Positions 23,803 to 35,245 of a stretch of 64,000 nucleotides of DNA are shown here, piece after piece (position 1 is the first letter of the stretch; every line of letters starts with the position of its first letter). A model generated the notes under the pieces. That model saw nothing but the letters and a program-made list of their open reading frames with translations, did no database searches and had not been told where the DNA came from. The stretch comes from Amoeboaphelidium protococcarum (Eukaryota > Aphelidiomycota > Aphelidea). The stretch spans positions 64,687 to 128,686 of the forward strand of contig JALECJ010000257.1 in assembly GCA_023515745.1 (NCBI GenBank), in the 5' to 3' direction. Position numbers and translations under genes: made by a program.

Positions 23803-25710
23803 ATGTCTGGAAATAATGGTGGTTAGAGACGAGATGATGAGAGTAGGCCTCTGCTACCAACCTCTACCATGAGCAGTGGCCAGAGTACGGTGAGAGCGTC
23901 CAATACTTAACTTGGTCCACAGTCACAGGATAATAATAATGGATCATCTAGTGATGGTGGCAGGTCCTCGAATAATCCAAGTCCGATTCCTGGTGCCATT
24001 CCGTTATAGACCACTAGGCCTATTCAGTCAATTTTGAAGAAGGCTCCCGTTACTATTCCCTCTGTGAAGCCACCTGGAAAGAAGATGCCCAATAGGACGA
24101 CAAAGACTAATAAGAAGTTGGTTCTCTTTCCTTCAGCTAATACTGCAGTTTAAACTTCATAAGGTTCTCTGAACTAGGCTCAGATTGAGTAGGCTCTTGA
24201 GGAGGAGGTGCGCCAGAGTAAGGATAGCCTGGATGGCCCCCTCCTGGGATAGCCTCGTAGTGGTGTCACGGGAGACAACGACGATGATGCGTTGAGTGAA
24301 TATGCCTCTGAGTATGCAGATGATGATTTGTTTTCTAGTAGTACGGTGGCTCTGGACTTGCACCGTCTGGATCCAGGTGCTTCTTCTTACACTGCGTACA
24401 ATACTAGGATGAATATGAGTGGCCACTCTGCCATAAAGCCAAAGTCTACTCTACCACGAGTTACTGCGTATTGTACCAGTAGCTCATACAAGATGGATAA
24501 GATTCTGATGTGGTTGAGAAGTTCCGAGATGCGTGATGGTTGTGGCGTTGAAAGTGTGCGCCGAGTTGATGAATGTATCTGGCTACCGTATACTCCGCCA
24601 GTGTCTATTTTTGAGACTTTGAGTGGTGGTGGTGGCGGTGGTATTAATGGAAGTGGCGGCGGTGGTGTGAGCAGAAGATTTCGTCAAGGATAGTCTGCTT
24701 AGAGCTATCATAATCATCAATAGTAGAAGAGAGTGAGGTAGCGTGATAAGATAAACAATTTGACATTTGGTAATTAGTATGAATCCGCAGATTCAAGGTC
24801 ATAAGGATATGGAGATTACTACCAGCAGCAGCAGTAGTAGCAAAATCATTCTTATTCATCATAGCAGTAATAGTAATAGTAGTAGTAGCAAGAGTAGAAT
24901 GGACGGCCAGGACAGGCTGAAGTGTTCATTTTCGAGTATGGTGTTGTAGTATTATGGAATCTGACTCTTCCTCAAGAGCAGCACTTTCTATCTCTTTTAC
25001 ATCCTTTTGAAGAGGAGAAGCTGAGGCCTGAAGATGTAGAGGTGGAAGAGTTCCGCTTTGTGTACAGAGACGTTGGTACAGCAAAGATTTACAATGATGT
25101 GATTACGTTGAGAACTCCGCAAGATGTTAATCTGGAAACTATTGATGAAGAAGGAGTGGCATTGAGTAGTGGCAATAGTCTACCATCTGTGGCTAAATAC
25201 AACCATCAATCGTAGGACTCTTTGATGAAGCTGACACTGAGCCATGCCATTGCGCAGAGTGTAAAGTTGACTCTGTATGAAGGAAGGATTGAAGATACGA
25301 TTGAGAGTACCAAGGATATTCCGGCCATCATGAGCGTCACTGGAAGAGTGCCAATGTCCAGGAGTAATATTACCAAAAAGATTGGACACTTGTTTGTGAT
25401 GCGCATCAATGTCAACTTGGTGAGTCCCATCTTGGATACACCAGAGCTCTTCTGGTCCTTGCCTAATCTCGAGCCTCTGTACGCTGCTGCCAGAACGTAC
25501 TTGGAGATATCGCAGCGTGTTGATCTACTTAATCAGAGAGTAGGAGTGTTGTCTGATTTGCTGGAGATGTTGAAGGATCACTTGAATTCTATGCATGGCG
25601 AGTACCTGGAATGGATCATTATCTGGCTCATTGCGATTGAGATTCTTATTGGTATCATTACCATCCTCTTTGATTTTTTCAGTCTGTACGGTGGAGGAAA
25701 GCATGATTGA
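23803..25710 (+). CDS. RMND1/Rmd1-type (DUF155) membrane protein with poly-Gln insert
   Basis: 636 codons, ATG 23803 to TGA 25708-25710. The N-terminal ~220 residues are low-complexity and acidic. The DUF155 domain spans about 220-620, starting ITAYCTSSSYKMDKILMWL-like and continuing with VFIFEYGVVVLWNL, KLTLSHAIAQSVKLTLYE, MSRSNITKKIGHLFVMRIN, ILDTPELFW and YLEISQRVDLLNQRV. A C-terminal membrane span follows (IIIWLIAIEILIGIITILFD, about 605-627). Family members are yeast Rmd1/Rmd8/Sif3-like and mitochondrial RMND1 proteins; the latter support mitochondrial translation. The insert between the two parts of DUF155 contains a Gln run at 24862-24888 written with TAG, CAG, TAA and CAA, the clearest local evidence for the altered code. 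A (TGAA)n microsatellite follows the stop. Confidence 0.88.
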
Positions 25711-25927
25711 ATGAATGAATGAATGACTATACATTAGTTCAAGTATCATTTATACTTAATACACTTTACAATCATTTTCGTATTAAGTTGTGTTTACTTA
25801 ATATTTTACTTGTAGAAGTTTGTTTATTAGATGATCCAATTTCATCATTTTCTTAATCTTTCACCTTTTGAGTTCAAAATCACAAAAACGTTCCATCATT
25901 GCAAATCTCTATCAAACCATAATATAA

Positions 25928-27100
25928 ATGATTAAAGCTATATAGCAGACGCGTCAAATAGCTCAAACTGCGTGTATAAAGGCCTAATTCTTTGCAGTTA
26001 AACATCCTAGATTGCCTGCCACTGCGTAAGTAGCGCTCGAACCTATTCAGAAATTGCAGCCTCTACCGCTGCCTCAGGGAGTTGAAGTAAATGTGCATCC
26101 TATTCCTGATGGTGTTCTCCCGCAGCTGTGCCATTATGGTAAATTTGATTATGATACTATCCGCGATAAGATGCCTAGTCTGAAAACTATACGCGAAAGT
26201 AGCCCATATTATCGTCAGCTGGCGCAACCAACGGCGATTGTTGAGATCAAGTCTGCAGATGGAAATCGAGCTGGCTACGTGCCTGTTCAAGAGTGGATGG
26301 ATCTACACGTGTCATAGAGTGCTAGTAGTAATAGCGAATAGTCTCAGAATAATATTGTTGATATATGGCATGGATAAAGCACGTCAAGTAATGTTAGTAA
26401 ATCGAAAGATAAATAGCATATAGAGGGAAGCAATCGCTCGCTGATATTAACTTGTGTGGATCCAACTCATCGCCAATAGGCTAGATTAGGCGCTTTTGCG
26501 CGTACCAAGATGGCGTAATTTATTAGGAATATTGTAGAGCCATTACAGGTGAAGATTCGTCTGGTCGGTGTTGGTTATAGGGCTGCCGTTGAGCCAATAT
26601 CCCTAACTGTCTCGGAATCTGATGCTAAGTCTTCTTCTTCTAACCGTCTGGCTGATATTAGACTATTTGAGAGCTGGATTAGAAGATAATCTCACCTGAT
26701 CTAGTCTGATCCTCTGCGGGCGTATATCGCAGCAGCGTTCCCCTTGTCAAAGGAGGCCAAGACTTTGTCAATGCGTCGCTTCTTAAATCATGACGTGAAT
26801 TTGTACTGGAGAGAGGTGGACAAGTCCCTTTTGAATCGCTACTAGTTGTCTGATCTTCCTAGGCCCTAAAAATTGATTATGCGTCTTGGATACAGTCACC
26901 CGGTGGAGATGGTCATTCCGCCAACCGTCAATGTTACGTGCACCACCCCGACTGATGTTGTGTTGAGCGGTATTCACGGTAGGTAGCTGTTTGAATTTGC
27001 TCTATAGATGCGTAATTGGCGTAAACCAGAGCCATACAAAGGTAAAGGTATCTTCATTAATGACGAGACAATAATACTAAAGTAGAAAAAGTTGAAGTGA
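25928..27100 (+). CDS. Mitochondrial large-subunit ribosomal protein uL6m
   Basis: 391 codons, ATG 25928 to TGA 27098-27100. The two uL6 repeats are visible in the C-terminal half: PLQVKIRLVGVGYRAAVE, then MRLGYSHPVEMVIPPTVNV and CTTPTDVVLSGIHGRQLFEF, with the terminal RKPEPYKGKGI signature that marks the uL6 C-terminus. Bacterial uL6 is ~180 residues; the extra ~200 N-terminal residues are a typical mitochondrial extension, and the first 40 are basic (MIKAIQQTRQIAQTACIKA). Role: assembly of the large mitoribosomal subunit near the GTPase centre. The internal 60-residue insert (FPLSKEAKTL region) is a mitochondrion-style insertion. Confidence 0.9.
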
Positions 27101-27208
27101 TATAGAATTAATAACATCTCACACTTATTACACTGTGTTTTCATATTCCCCCCTTAAGATTTTACACAGTGTATAATTGTAGACTGCACAGCTTAACTAC
27201 ACGTCTTC

Positions 27209-28854
27209 TCAGTGCAGCTCTTTGAGGCACATTTTCAAATTAAGCAGGTAATTGGCAGGAAAGTGATCTTGAAATACCCATGGTAAAAGTAAGTTCTAAG
27301 TCATTACAAGCCAATTAAAGCCGTTGCGGTCCTGCCACGTATTGTTCATATCTTGAAGTAAATTGGATTAGATATGTACAAAATCACTAATGGGATAAAC
27401 GACATTTGATTTGATATAGCCAGCGAGTAGATACTTAAGACTTGAGAGAGACGATGACATGCTCACAAGAGATATCAGAGACGGCTACGGACCAACAGTG
27501 TGACGACCATTAGAGTGAACATGGATATTCTTGCCCACATGATGAAAGTCGTATAGTTGAGGTACTGAGGAGGATTGCTTGAACAGCTGACCAAAGTTCT
27601 GTCCGTCATAACCAAATGGTAAATGACAAAATATATCAGATCCATTCTAAACTCTCCACAATGGCTTATATCTATAGTCTTCATTTCCTCTAATTAAATT
27701 TGCAAACTCTTGACTGAAATCATAATCTCCCACTCTTGGACTTCCAAATACTATCCTACATATATCACAAACTTATTGATTTAACGTGTTATAATTAAAT
27801 TTCAGATTGATATGGGATATACTTACGCGCCGCGAAGATGATAATCGCATGTAACGTCAAATGGAGCTCTTAATAGTCGAGTATAAAATAGAGTCGCAAG
27901 TCCAGATCCAGCAGAGTGACCAGTCAGCCAAAGGGAGACATCCGAACTGAATTAATTGTCATTTATCAATTCAGATATCCTATTACATATAGCTGTATGA
28001 GCTCGCATTTACCCAATATTAGCGTGGAACATTCGATCGTAAAAGCCTCGATGTACACCACCAAACAGGAACTCACGGGCATCCTTCTTCTCTACCGTAA
28101 CATCTAGTAACCATTCACTCATATCCAAAGGTGTAGTTCCCTTAAAAGCCACCACAATAAAGTTGAGCTCTTTCGAGTAGAATATTCTTACAAAGGATGC
28201 CATCTTGCAGTGAGTGTCAAAGAATACAGAAGTTTATGATACTTGAGGATGTTGCTAAAGGAGAGTGTAAACTTGATCCTCACTCTCGTACATGATAGTA
28301 GATAGAAGTAGCAGTGTCTGGGCAACATCTCCGTCAAATTTATCAAATCCCCACTTTCGACGCAAGTTGATGCTATCATCTAACCAGGGCAGAGCTTCTG
28401 ATGGCCTTCCCAACTTGTGGAAACCAGCAGTCATTTCCTCAACATTCTCCGTAAATATGGACGGCCACAGCCAGTTTACCGGTGATAGATTGTTACCATA
28501 CTGTGATGATATGCGACTAATGGCACGACGCAGTCCCAAGTGGCTGAGGATCTACAGAACAGAATCGATAACGAGAAGAGACGCCGCGGTGACCCACATC
28601 AACACCAGAGCAACGACGGCGGATGGAGTTAGCAAGAGCTACCAAAAGTTCCAAGTTAATGCAAACACTGTCACTACCAAGTTACTGTACACATACTTGA
28701 TGTAATTCCATAAGAATGTTCTCGGCTCAAAAGCATTCCTATCATCACTGAGCAACTCCATGGAACCACTTAGCTCATCATTACTGGACAGATGATTCGG
28801 TGCATCTACAGGCTTTCTCCTTTTCGGAGTCAGTGGAGTATCAGCAACAACCAT
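27209..28854 (-). CDS. Membrane-anchored class 3 lipase
   Basis: Two exons, 28854-27827 and 27755-27209, with a 71-nt GT-AG intron; 525 codons. The N-terminal tail is cytosolic-looking. One or two hydrophobic spans (WNFWQLLLTPSAVVALVLMW and TAASLLVIDSVLQIL) lie around residues 60-100. Then the alpha/beta hydrolase core: NFIVVAFKGTTPLDMSEWLL (oxyanion region), GGVHRGFYDRM, the nucleophile elbow LWLTGHSAGSGLA (G-H-S-x-G), IVFGSPRVGDYDF (catalytic Asp region), and VHSNGRHTVGP near the expected His. This order is that of fungal class 3 triacylglycerol lipases. The intron falls between HLRGA and IVFGSP and its removal is needed for the catalytic core. Likely lipid hydrolysis at a membrane; substrate unknown. 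Confidence 0.85.
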
Positions 28855-29123
28855 CCAATTTCAAATAAAAGAATCAGGCACAGTATAAAATGGAAAGTTT
28901 TTTAAAGCAACAATGTTAGATACTAAGCAATTAGAGCACCAGAAAGGGAAAAGAGAGAGGTAAAATAGAAAAAGTTTACCGCGTCGCCTAAACAAAAGTT
29001 GTAACAACGCGTGAAGATGTTCAAAGGATTGTACGATAGAATTAACAAGATTTTACATTACATGTTTCAATTCTGCAGAGATAACAGTGCTGCCACATAT
29101 ATAAATGACCAAAACTTTCTTAA

Positions 29124-29433
29124 TCAAGGCTCCACCAGCAGTATAACTTCAACCTTGTCATGGACACCTTGGAGTAAGAGTTCACCTTCATATGTAATGA
29201 CCTTCTTTTTCTTGGCAGCCTTCAATGTTCCCAATAAGGCCTCAACTACAAATTGATAATACACCATTTTGGCAAATTATTGCTTTGAGTTCACTATTAA
29301 ACTTACAAGTGTTGGCAACCACATCGTCCTTGAATAAAACTCCATACGGAACCGAGTATTTGCCGTCAGCGTTTTTCTTACCCAGTCTAACGATTTCCTT
29401 CTATAAGTGATGAACCTCTTCAGATACGTTCAT
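29124..29433 (-). CDS. Costars-domain protein (ABRACL-like)
   Basis: Two exons, 29433-29307 and 29245-29124, with a 61-nt intron; 82 residues, the usual size of ABRACL. Motifs: MNVSEEVHHLQKEIVRLGKK, then GKYSVPYGVLFKDDVVANT spliced to FEALLGTLKAAKKKKVITYE, then GELLLQGVHDKVEVILL. These follow human ABRACL closely across the whole length. Costars proteins bind actin-regulatory complexes and influence cell motility and cytokinesis in animals and Dictyostelium. Without the intron the first exon would stop early, so the splice is well supported by the alignment. Confidence 0.93.
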
Positions 29434-29619
29434 TTTAATTTTATATTGGTGGGAATTATGGTAAAAATGAATACACAAAACAGAGTAACGAGAAATTGCA
29501 ATGCAAAAGGAAGGAATTTATGCCTGCGGATCTTGAAACAGTTTCTGACGTGAAGAGCCTAGAAACAACCACAGATGGTAAACTAGTGAAAATATAAATG
29601 TTTATTCATAATAAGTAAG

Positions 29620-30492
29620 TCACGGTAGCTGGCGATTGAAATCCATGTCAAGAGACCAGAAACCATCTGGGGTCTTGGATCTTGGCATGAGAGTGCGATG
29701 TCTTGATGATCTCTGAAGTCGATCTTGATAGTCACCAACTCCCCCACCACCAACGCCACCTCCATGAGAGTGCCGACCTTCACGCGCTTTGACAATATCA
29801 TACTTTGGCAAGCTGGTCTTAAAATATTCACGGCAACACTCACAGTCCACAGCATGCATTCTCTTTCTCACGTGAGCTTGTCTTGTGCTTTCATAGTCGC
29901 GTAGTTTCACGGGAGAGAATGGCGGGTCTTTCGACAGATGATTGTTCGAGACCGACTGACGAGTGAAATCTTTCTCTTGACGCGTTTCACAATCAGCCAA
30001 CTCATCTCGTTTCAGAGACAGACGTGGAACGCGTAGCTTTTAATGAGAAGGACTGCTGTGGCGTCTCTTTTGATTACTCTTCAAATTAACAGATACACCT
30101 TGATAAGGATCTTATTGCATGGGTATGTTTTCTTAATCATCTAATACCGTATCATCAGCATCTTTGTGATTTGACGATTACTTCCAATGAGATTTAGACT
30201 TCATTTTCAAGCCATTCTGAGATGAGACAAATGGAAGAGTGGGTGACTTTTTCAATTTAGGCGTTGTTAGTAGAATACTCTTAGGAGGAGTAGCTTAGTT
30301 AGCGGAACGTATAGATTTTTCTTGATCTAATTGCTATTTCAATTCCAAACATATCACCCTCTGATCACGTAATTGCTTTCGAAGATTTTCATTCTCCTTA
30401 CTCAAATCGGCTATTTATTCATACAGAGGTTTAGTGACATTGTCAAGCATCTACTCCACAAAAGGTTGAATATCTTGTATGAACTACTCCAT
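29620..30492 (-). CDS. Sae2/CtIP-family DNA end-resection factor
   Basis: 291 codons, ATG 30492 to TGA 29620-29622. The N-terminus predicts a coiled coil with glutamine (DLSKENENLRKQLRDQ) that would serve dimerisation. The middle is basic and disordered. The C-terminal domain carries CECCREYFK (the CxxC element), SRHRTLMPRSKTPDGFW and a terminal aromatic/Asp tail. The RHR and TPxGFW motifs are the hallmark of the Sae2/Ctp1/CtIP C-terminus that activates Mre11 nuclease in double-strand-break resection. A Gly/His-rich loop (about residues 240-252) interrupts the domain. The stretch HSHGGGVGGGGVGD inside it is unusual. The tyrosine recombinase gene starts 353 bases away, divergently. Confidence 0.88.
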
Positions 30493-30695
30493 ACTCCAAA
30501 TGATAATTCCAATATGTAGTCTCAAGATTATCCAACTTCTTGAATTAATTTGATTGATATATTCCGTCTAAGAAAAGAAAGTTACTGCAGTAAAACGAAA
30601 AGCGTTTAGATGAAACGGAAGAAGGGCCTGAAATGAACTGACGAACATTTTAACTATTCACGTTTTATCTTGTTATCCTCCAATCACGAGAAAAC

Positions 30696-30726
30696 AAGCG
30701 TAAAATATTGTGCGTATTTTACGCTT
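30696..30726. promoter_or_regulatory. Perfect 12-bp inverted repeat in a divergent promoter
   Basis: aagcgtaaaata (30696-30707) and its exact complement tattttacgctt (30715-30726) flank a 7-base spacer. It lies between the Sae2-like (-) and recombinase (+) starts. A dimeric-factor operator or a cruciform are both possible. A cgtttcag motif follows at 30743-30750 and an ACGCG-like gcgcgtg at about 30755. Confidence 0.4.
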
Positions 30727-30845
30727 CTTTGTTTCACATTTTCGTTTCAGAGGGGCGCGTGTAGAAACACATCTTGAGTAGATGATAATCTTGATTTCCA
30801 TTCTCTTTTACCATCCAACAGACTACTGACGGTCAATATTACAAT

Positions 30846-32375
30846 ATGCAAAGTTCAAAGTACGTGTTTTAAGAAGTGACTGACGAAGATTTGCTCACTT
30901 TGTTGAAAAATGGCACTCCTATCAACACGAAAAAGGCTAATGAGACGTGGTACAGAAAGTTTACGACTTACTTGGCCACAAAATCCGTTGATCCCAATAC
31001 TGCATGGTTTGAAACATCTGTTAACAAGAAGTTATTGTCCATTTCTTTGCAAAAGTTTGTTGTTGCTCAGAGAAAGTAAGGTGGTCAAGAGTCCAAAGCT
31101 TCTTCAATTCAGACAATTCTTCATTCCGTGTATCGACAGTTGAAGATAGTCTATCCTGACTGTGGGGTAGACTTCTTCAGAGACCCGATGTTTACAAATG
31201 TTTCATCAATTCTGGATAGCAAGATGAAACAATTGTAGGCTAACGGTCTTGGAGAAGCTGATTAGGCGCGTTCTTTGACACCAGAAGAGTTTTAAAGACT
31301 GGCTAACTTTCTCAATCCAGATGATGCTGATGGGCTGATTATGTTGGTGGCTATATATCTGTCTTATTTCTGCTCTTACAGAGGTCAACAGTTGGTGGAT
31401 GTCAAACGTGATTTTTTGGAAAAGAAAGAAAGCCCCTAGGGAACCTGGTACAGATATTTAATTCCAGTGGAAAAGAACCGCCAAGGAGGTTCTAACGGAA
31501 CTTATATGCCTCGTTATGGAAAGATTCCGCCGGACTGTGATCAAGATGGGTTGCGATTCCAGCCGGTTGCTTTAATCAGCAAATATCTGGATAAATCAAT
31601 GCCAGGTAAAGACGGCAGATTATTTGTGCACAAGAATCAGAGCTGGAAATCTAGCACATTATGGTATTCAAAGAAGGTGATTGGAATTAATTGGTTCAGG
31701 GATCAATTGAAAGTTGCGGCATAAGCTGTGAGCATTGAGGGCAAAGTAACGTGGCATAGCTTCAGAGCAACAGGTGCTACCAATTTATCAAACAGTGGAG
31801 TAAGTGAGCAGTTTGTCAAGGGCTTTACTGGCCATCGAAGCGATGCGGTTCGTTCATATCGTCGCATCCAGGAAGAGCAAGAATTGGCTGTTGCGAAATT
31901 GGCTAAAAGTGCACTGTTCTCAAATGGTTAACAAGTGGTGGAAATTCCCTTAGCTCAGTTAATGAATGAAAATCAGCCGACTCTCGTGCACTAATAAACC
32001 ACATGTAACAATGTCAACTCGAACTAGGTTCAGGTTTGTAATGCCTTGCCGTAGCAGTTCAGTCAGCTGAATGTCAGAGACGGAATCTCTGATATTACTT
32101 AGCCTGGTGTGCCCGATCCTATCTACAACGCACCTCCACCTCCTTCTGACAATATTCTGCCGGCACAGCACTAATTTGCTCAAGTTGACAAGGTTACTTC
32201 TGACGAATTCCGCATGACGAGAAAGAGATAGGGGGATAGTGTAGTCATATCGGATGCACGTCGTGTGAGAACGAATTATCAAACTCGCAATCAGAATCAT
32301 GACAACTCCAACAACAAAGTGATTCTAGCCGGAAATGGGAACACCTATAATCTGACTCTGAACTTTAACAATTGA
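30846..32375 (+). CDS. Tyrosine recombinase (Crypton/DUF3504-like)
   Basis: 510 codons, ATG 30846 to TGA 32373-32375. An N-terminal SAM-like DNA-binding helical region (about 1-125) precedes the catalytic domain. Catalytic residues line up as R179 (CSYRGQQLVD), H304-x2-R307 (VTWHSFRATGATNLS), H330 (FTGHRSDAV) and Y338 (RSYRR): a complete R-H-x-x-R-H-Y set. The TWHSFRATGATNLSN block is the signature of eukaryotic Crypton-type recombinases and their domesticated DUF3504 relatives. The Gln-rich tail ends GNGNTYNLTLNFNN, a feature also seen in those families. The retained Tyr argues for an active or recently active enzyme. It lies beside stem-loop cluster A and an Ulp1-like gene; whether these form one element is inference. 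Confidence 0.85.
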
Positions 32376-32541
32376 GATTCTGCATCTGAACTCCATCAAC
32401 CCATATGAAATGAAAATGATTAACTAGTGATAACACATATTTTACTTCCTTGTTTTCTCGTGCTTCGATTTGGGACGATAAATTTTTATCCTCCTTAAGC
32501 GCGGTGATAAATGTAAAACACAACAGCACGCGTGCAGTTTG

Positions 32542-32742
32542 ATATTTATACTCACAAGTTCGTCTAAATATTTACATATACTTTATTCACTGTGTTCATA
32601 AAGTATGCTTTTCTATTTAACTCGCGTTGCTCGTCAAATAATATCCAGTTACAATACTCACTGCGTTCGTTCCGTAACTGGTTTCAGAAAAGTGCGCGAG
32701 CGTGGTGTTATACATTTATCCTCCGCTACCGCGTAGGATAAA
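32542..32742 (-). repeat. Stem-loop cluster A (five hairpins, minus-strand motif)
   Basis: Hairpins with arms at 32542-32548/32565-32571, 32578-32586/32598-32606, 32614-32618/32636-32640, 32645-32652/32674-32681 and 32715-32722/32735-32742. The stems differ in sequence, yet four of the loops, read on the minus strand, carry versions of ACGAAC-n2/3-GTGAG (for example gacgaacttgtgagta, ggaacgaacgcagtgag, gacgagcaacgcgag, acgcggtagcgg). The second loop (gaacacagtga) is a shorter variant. Conserved loop with unrelated stems implies selection or a copy mechanism that acts on the loop. A similar cluster in the opposite orientation lies at 35321-35539. Confidence 0.7.
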
Positions 32743-32799
32743 CCATACATATTGCCATTGCAATAATCACAGTAACTACACATTTATTGTCTATTCATT

Positions 32800-33616
32800 C
32801 AGCTCCGATTAATCCAGATTTGCAACTGCTGCTTCAGCATCTCGAGCGGATTCGAATTGAACCAAATATACATTTTACCATTCCTATTGATTTAAAGCAT
32901 CCTAACCGTGTGTAGAGGGCAAGTGAACACGCGCAATTTCCCCAAACGGCATACAAAGTCTCACAATATCATCCTATTACAGATTTTAATTTCCAGCACA
33001 AACAATCTTGATCGTTTTTTTCTGAACTTCAGACATGACAAGTTTCTACAGTGGCCAAAGGTTCTATTGATAAAGGCAAAGTCAGAAAAGAAAAAACGAC
33101 TGACGACGCTGTTCTAAAGCGATATATATTAGATTGTTGTGCGAGGTATGCAGATTGCGACGCTATGATTGCTAACATTTCATTGTAAGCATCTGGCCAC
33201 TATGCCAATGAAGATTAAATGGACACTGTGGATTTCGATTTTGACTAAGATCAGATTATAATTCCTATCAGTCAGAATGGTCACCACTGGTTGCGATTTT
33301 TATGGCAGTCCAGACAGACATGTCTAACTCTCTCCCGCGCAGGCCAGATATCCCTGCCATCATGCAGCTTCTCACTAAGTATCCCCAATCCTCTTGCCAT
33401 ACGCGTCTAAATCATTTTTGTGCCAAGCAGGCTAACAATATTAATTGTGGATTGAATTTAAGGGAATTTCTTGAATAACTGTTTGAGTGTCTTCCTCTAG
33501 TTGACGATGTTGCGTCGATCCAAAGACTTTTTCAAGACACTGCTGACGCGTTTGATCCAATTGAGGCGCGCAACAGATTGTCATAACTTATGTAATAAGT
33601 GCAAAATTAGTAATGA
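32800..33616 (+). pseudogene. Ulp1-like (C48) cysteine protease, interrupted
   Basis: The catalytic domain is recognisable: QDQIIIPISQNGHHW (His) and, 90 residues on, KQANNINCGLNLREFLEQ (Cys after N, as in Ulp1/SENP). The two parts are in different frames; a one-base shift near 33290 is needed to join them (HHW to AIFMAVQTD...). Upstream, a protein-like segment (about 32800-33010, with PNIHFTIPIDLKHPNRVQ) lies in yet another relation and stops at TGA 33010 unless an intron removes it. The last frame closes at TGA 33614-33616. Either the gene is decayed, has unplaced introns, or the assembly has indels. Ulp1-fold proteases are common cargo of eukaryotic DNA transposons as well as cellular deSUMOylases. 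Coordinates are approximate at the 5' end. Confidence 0.55.
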
Positions 33617-33656
33617 TTATTAATATAAAGATTTCAATATGATCAGTTCATTCTTT

Positions 33657-34795
33657 TCATAAACCTTCTTCTTCACTACTATCACTCCCTTCAATCAGAT
33701 ATCCAATCTCACTGAGGATGTACTCAAGTCGACTACTGGCCAACACCTGGCGGTAAATTCGCTCATCCAATATCTAGCCCTCCTTTGCAATCATAACCAA
33801 GACGCGCTACTTGAAGTATCGGTTCTACCAAGCTATCAGCTCATGCTTTGGTAGATTAGGAGGTGCTGACTGAAGAATAGAATCATCTTTGGCCAGCGTG
33901 GAGACAGATGATCCAACAGCTGCAACGGAGCGGCCCTGCGCATGCACCATAAACATAGAAGATGACATATGCGTGGTGAGAATTCTGATGACCTCGCTCT
34001 ATGCACCTTCTACAGATTGGTAATCGACGCCTAGATTATTACAGCATATCTCGGCGTCGATTACACCAGCCTTCAATCCAGCAACCAGCACAAAGTACGG
34101 CGCAAAATCGTATCGCCAGACATCTCCTCTACGGAGATCACCAAAGCCCCAGATCTCACTGCTGTGAGGAGTAGAATGTTGATGAAGATTATACCCGCAT
34201 CCAACTCATTCTATGCAAGTCTTCTCTGCCTTTCGGCCGCCGCCAGTACAGGTTCCGTCTCGTCGGAGTCCTCTTCAATCTCCTCTACTTGACTACTCTG
34301 ACCACCAGCAGAGTCTGGCACCTCTCCGACTGGTGCAGCCGCAACAAGAGACTCTGGTGCGAGTACTTAGGACTCGAGCTACTCCACTCTTGCTTCCACT
34401 TCCATGGCGGTAGATCGTCTTGCAGTATAATGGCTCATACTGTGCAGGTCGGAGTCAGAGTTAGATGAGCCTTGTACTTGACTGTCTTGGGGGCTGTCCA
34501 TGTTACCATCTTCAACCTCCATTGCCGCCACTGCAGGCTCTACAGAACGGACTGCATCAGAAGGCATAGCTTCAGGACGATCAACTATTTGAGGAACCAC
34601 ATTCATGAAAGAGACATCAGGGCTCAACCGAGAGGCTAGCCCTCTAGATGATGAGACCTGACTTTATCTATACTGACCCAGCTCCTCTGGGCGTCTCGGC
34701 AAGCCCCAGTTAACTCTATGCGTGCTTCCTTGATGATGATTGTTCAAAGTAGAAGCAGCACCAGCAGTAGTAGAAGTATCCCAGTAGAAGTTGAA
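33657..34795 (-). CDS. Unknown acidic/disordered protein, frame shift or unplaced intron
   Basis: The frame closes at TGA 33657-33659. The 3' part encodes an ordered region (WGFGDLRRGDVWRYDFAPYF, then HELIAWQNRYFKQRVLVM and an acidic end SDSSEEEGL). The 5' part is low-complexity and acidic (DRPEAMPSDAVRSVEPAV; DSADGG-like Ser/Glu stretches) and runs open upstream to about 34795, where a TGA blocks it. The two parts are offset by one frame near 34160-34200; no 50-75-nt intron of the usual type fits, so a sequence indel or decay is likely. No ATG is obvious at the 5' end. No family recognised. It sits between the Ulp1-like gene and cluster B in the accessory island. Confidence 0.45.
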
Positions 34796-35241
34796 GTATG
34801 ACCACCATCAACATTAGTCTAAACAATACCATCGGCGACATAATTACCAGATGCGAAAGAGGCAGCAACGAATACCCCCAGGCACTTCCTCACGCCTATT
34901 CAGAGTACTTTGGAATAAAATTGGAACACTATCATGCACTGTTTCATCTCTGTTTAGGAGTTGGATGTTGCAGGCTAAACAGTAATAGGAGTGGATGTAG
35001 CTAAATAGTATAATGCTACGCTACAAACTGACTTCGTTAGAAGTAAAAGTCAGCAAGTAGTTGTTAATTATTAGGCTGGACTCCAAGGATCCATCACAAA
35101 ATTGTACCCATTTATCCCAGCATGCCATCAATCAAATTCCAGTATTTGCAGCATGACACAGAATCACCATATTTGGACCTCAGAGGAAGGAAATCAATAA
35201 AAAAAGGCCTATGTCTATATTATAATAAACATGATAAATAC
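34796..35241. other. Stretch without a supported gene
   Basis: About 450 bases with short open frames on both strands, none with recognisable motifs. A plus-strand frame from ATG 35122 runs into the inverted repeat at 35246 and is probably spurious. A missing 5' exon of the preceding minus-strand gene could lie here. Confidence 0.35.
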
Positions 35242-35245
35242 GCTG

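Noticed and set aside
33000-33120. Plus-strand frame rich in Lys near the Ulp1-like gene
   Set aside because: Its in-frame neighbours are incompatible with the protease motifs; probably intronic or shadow.
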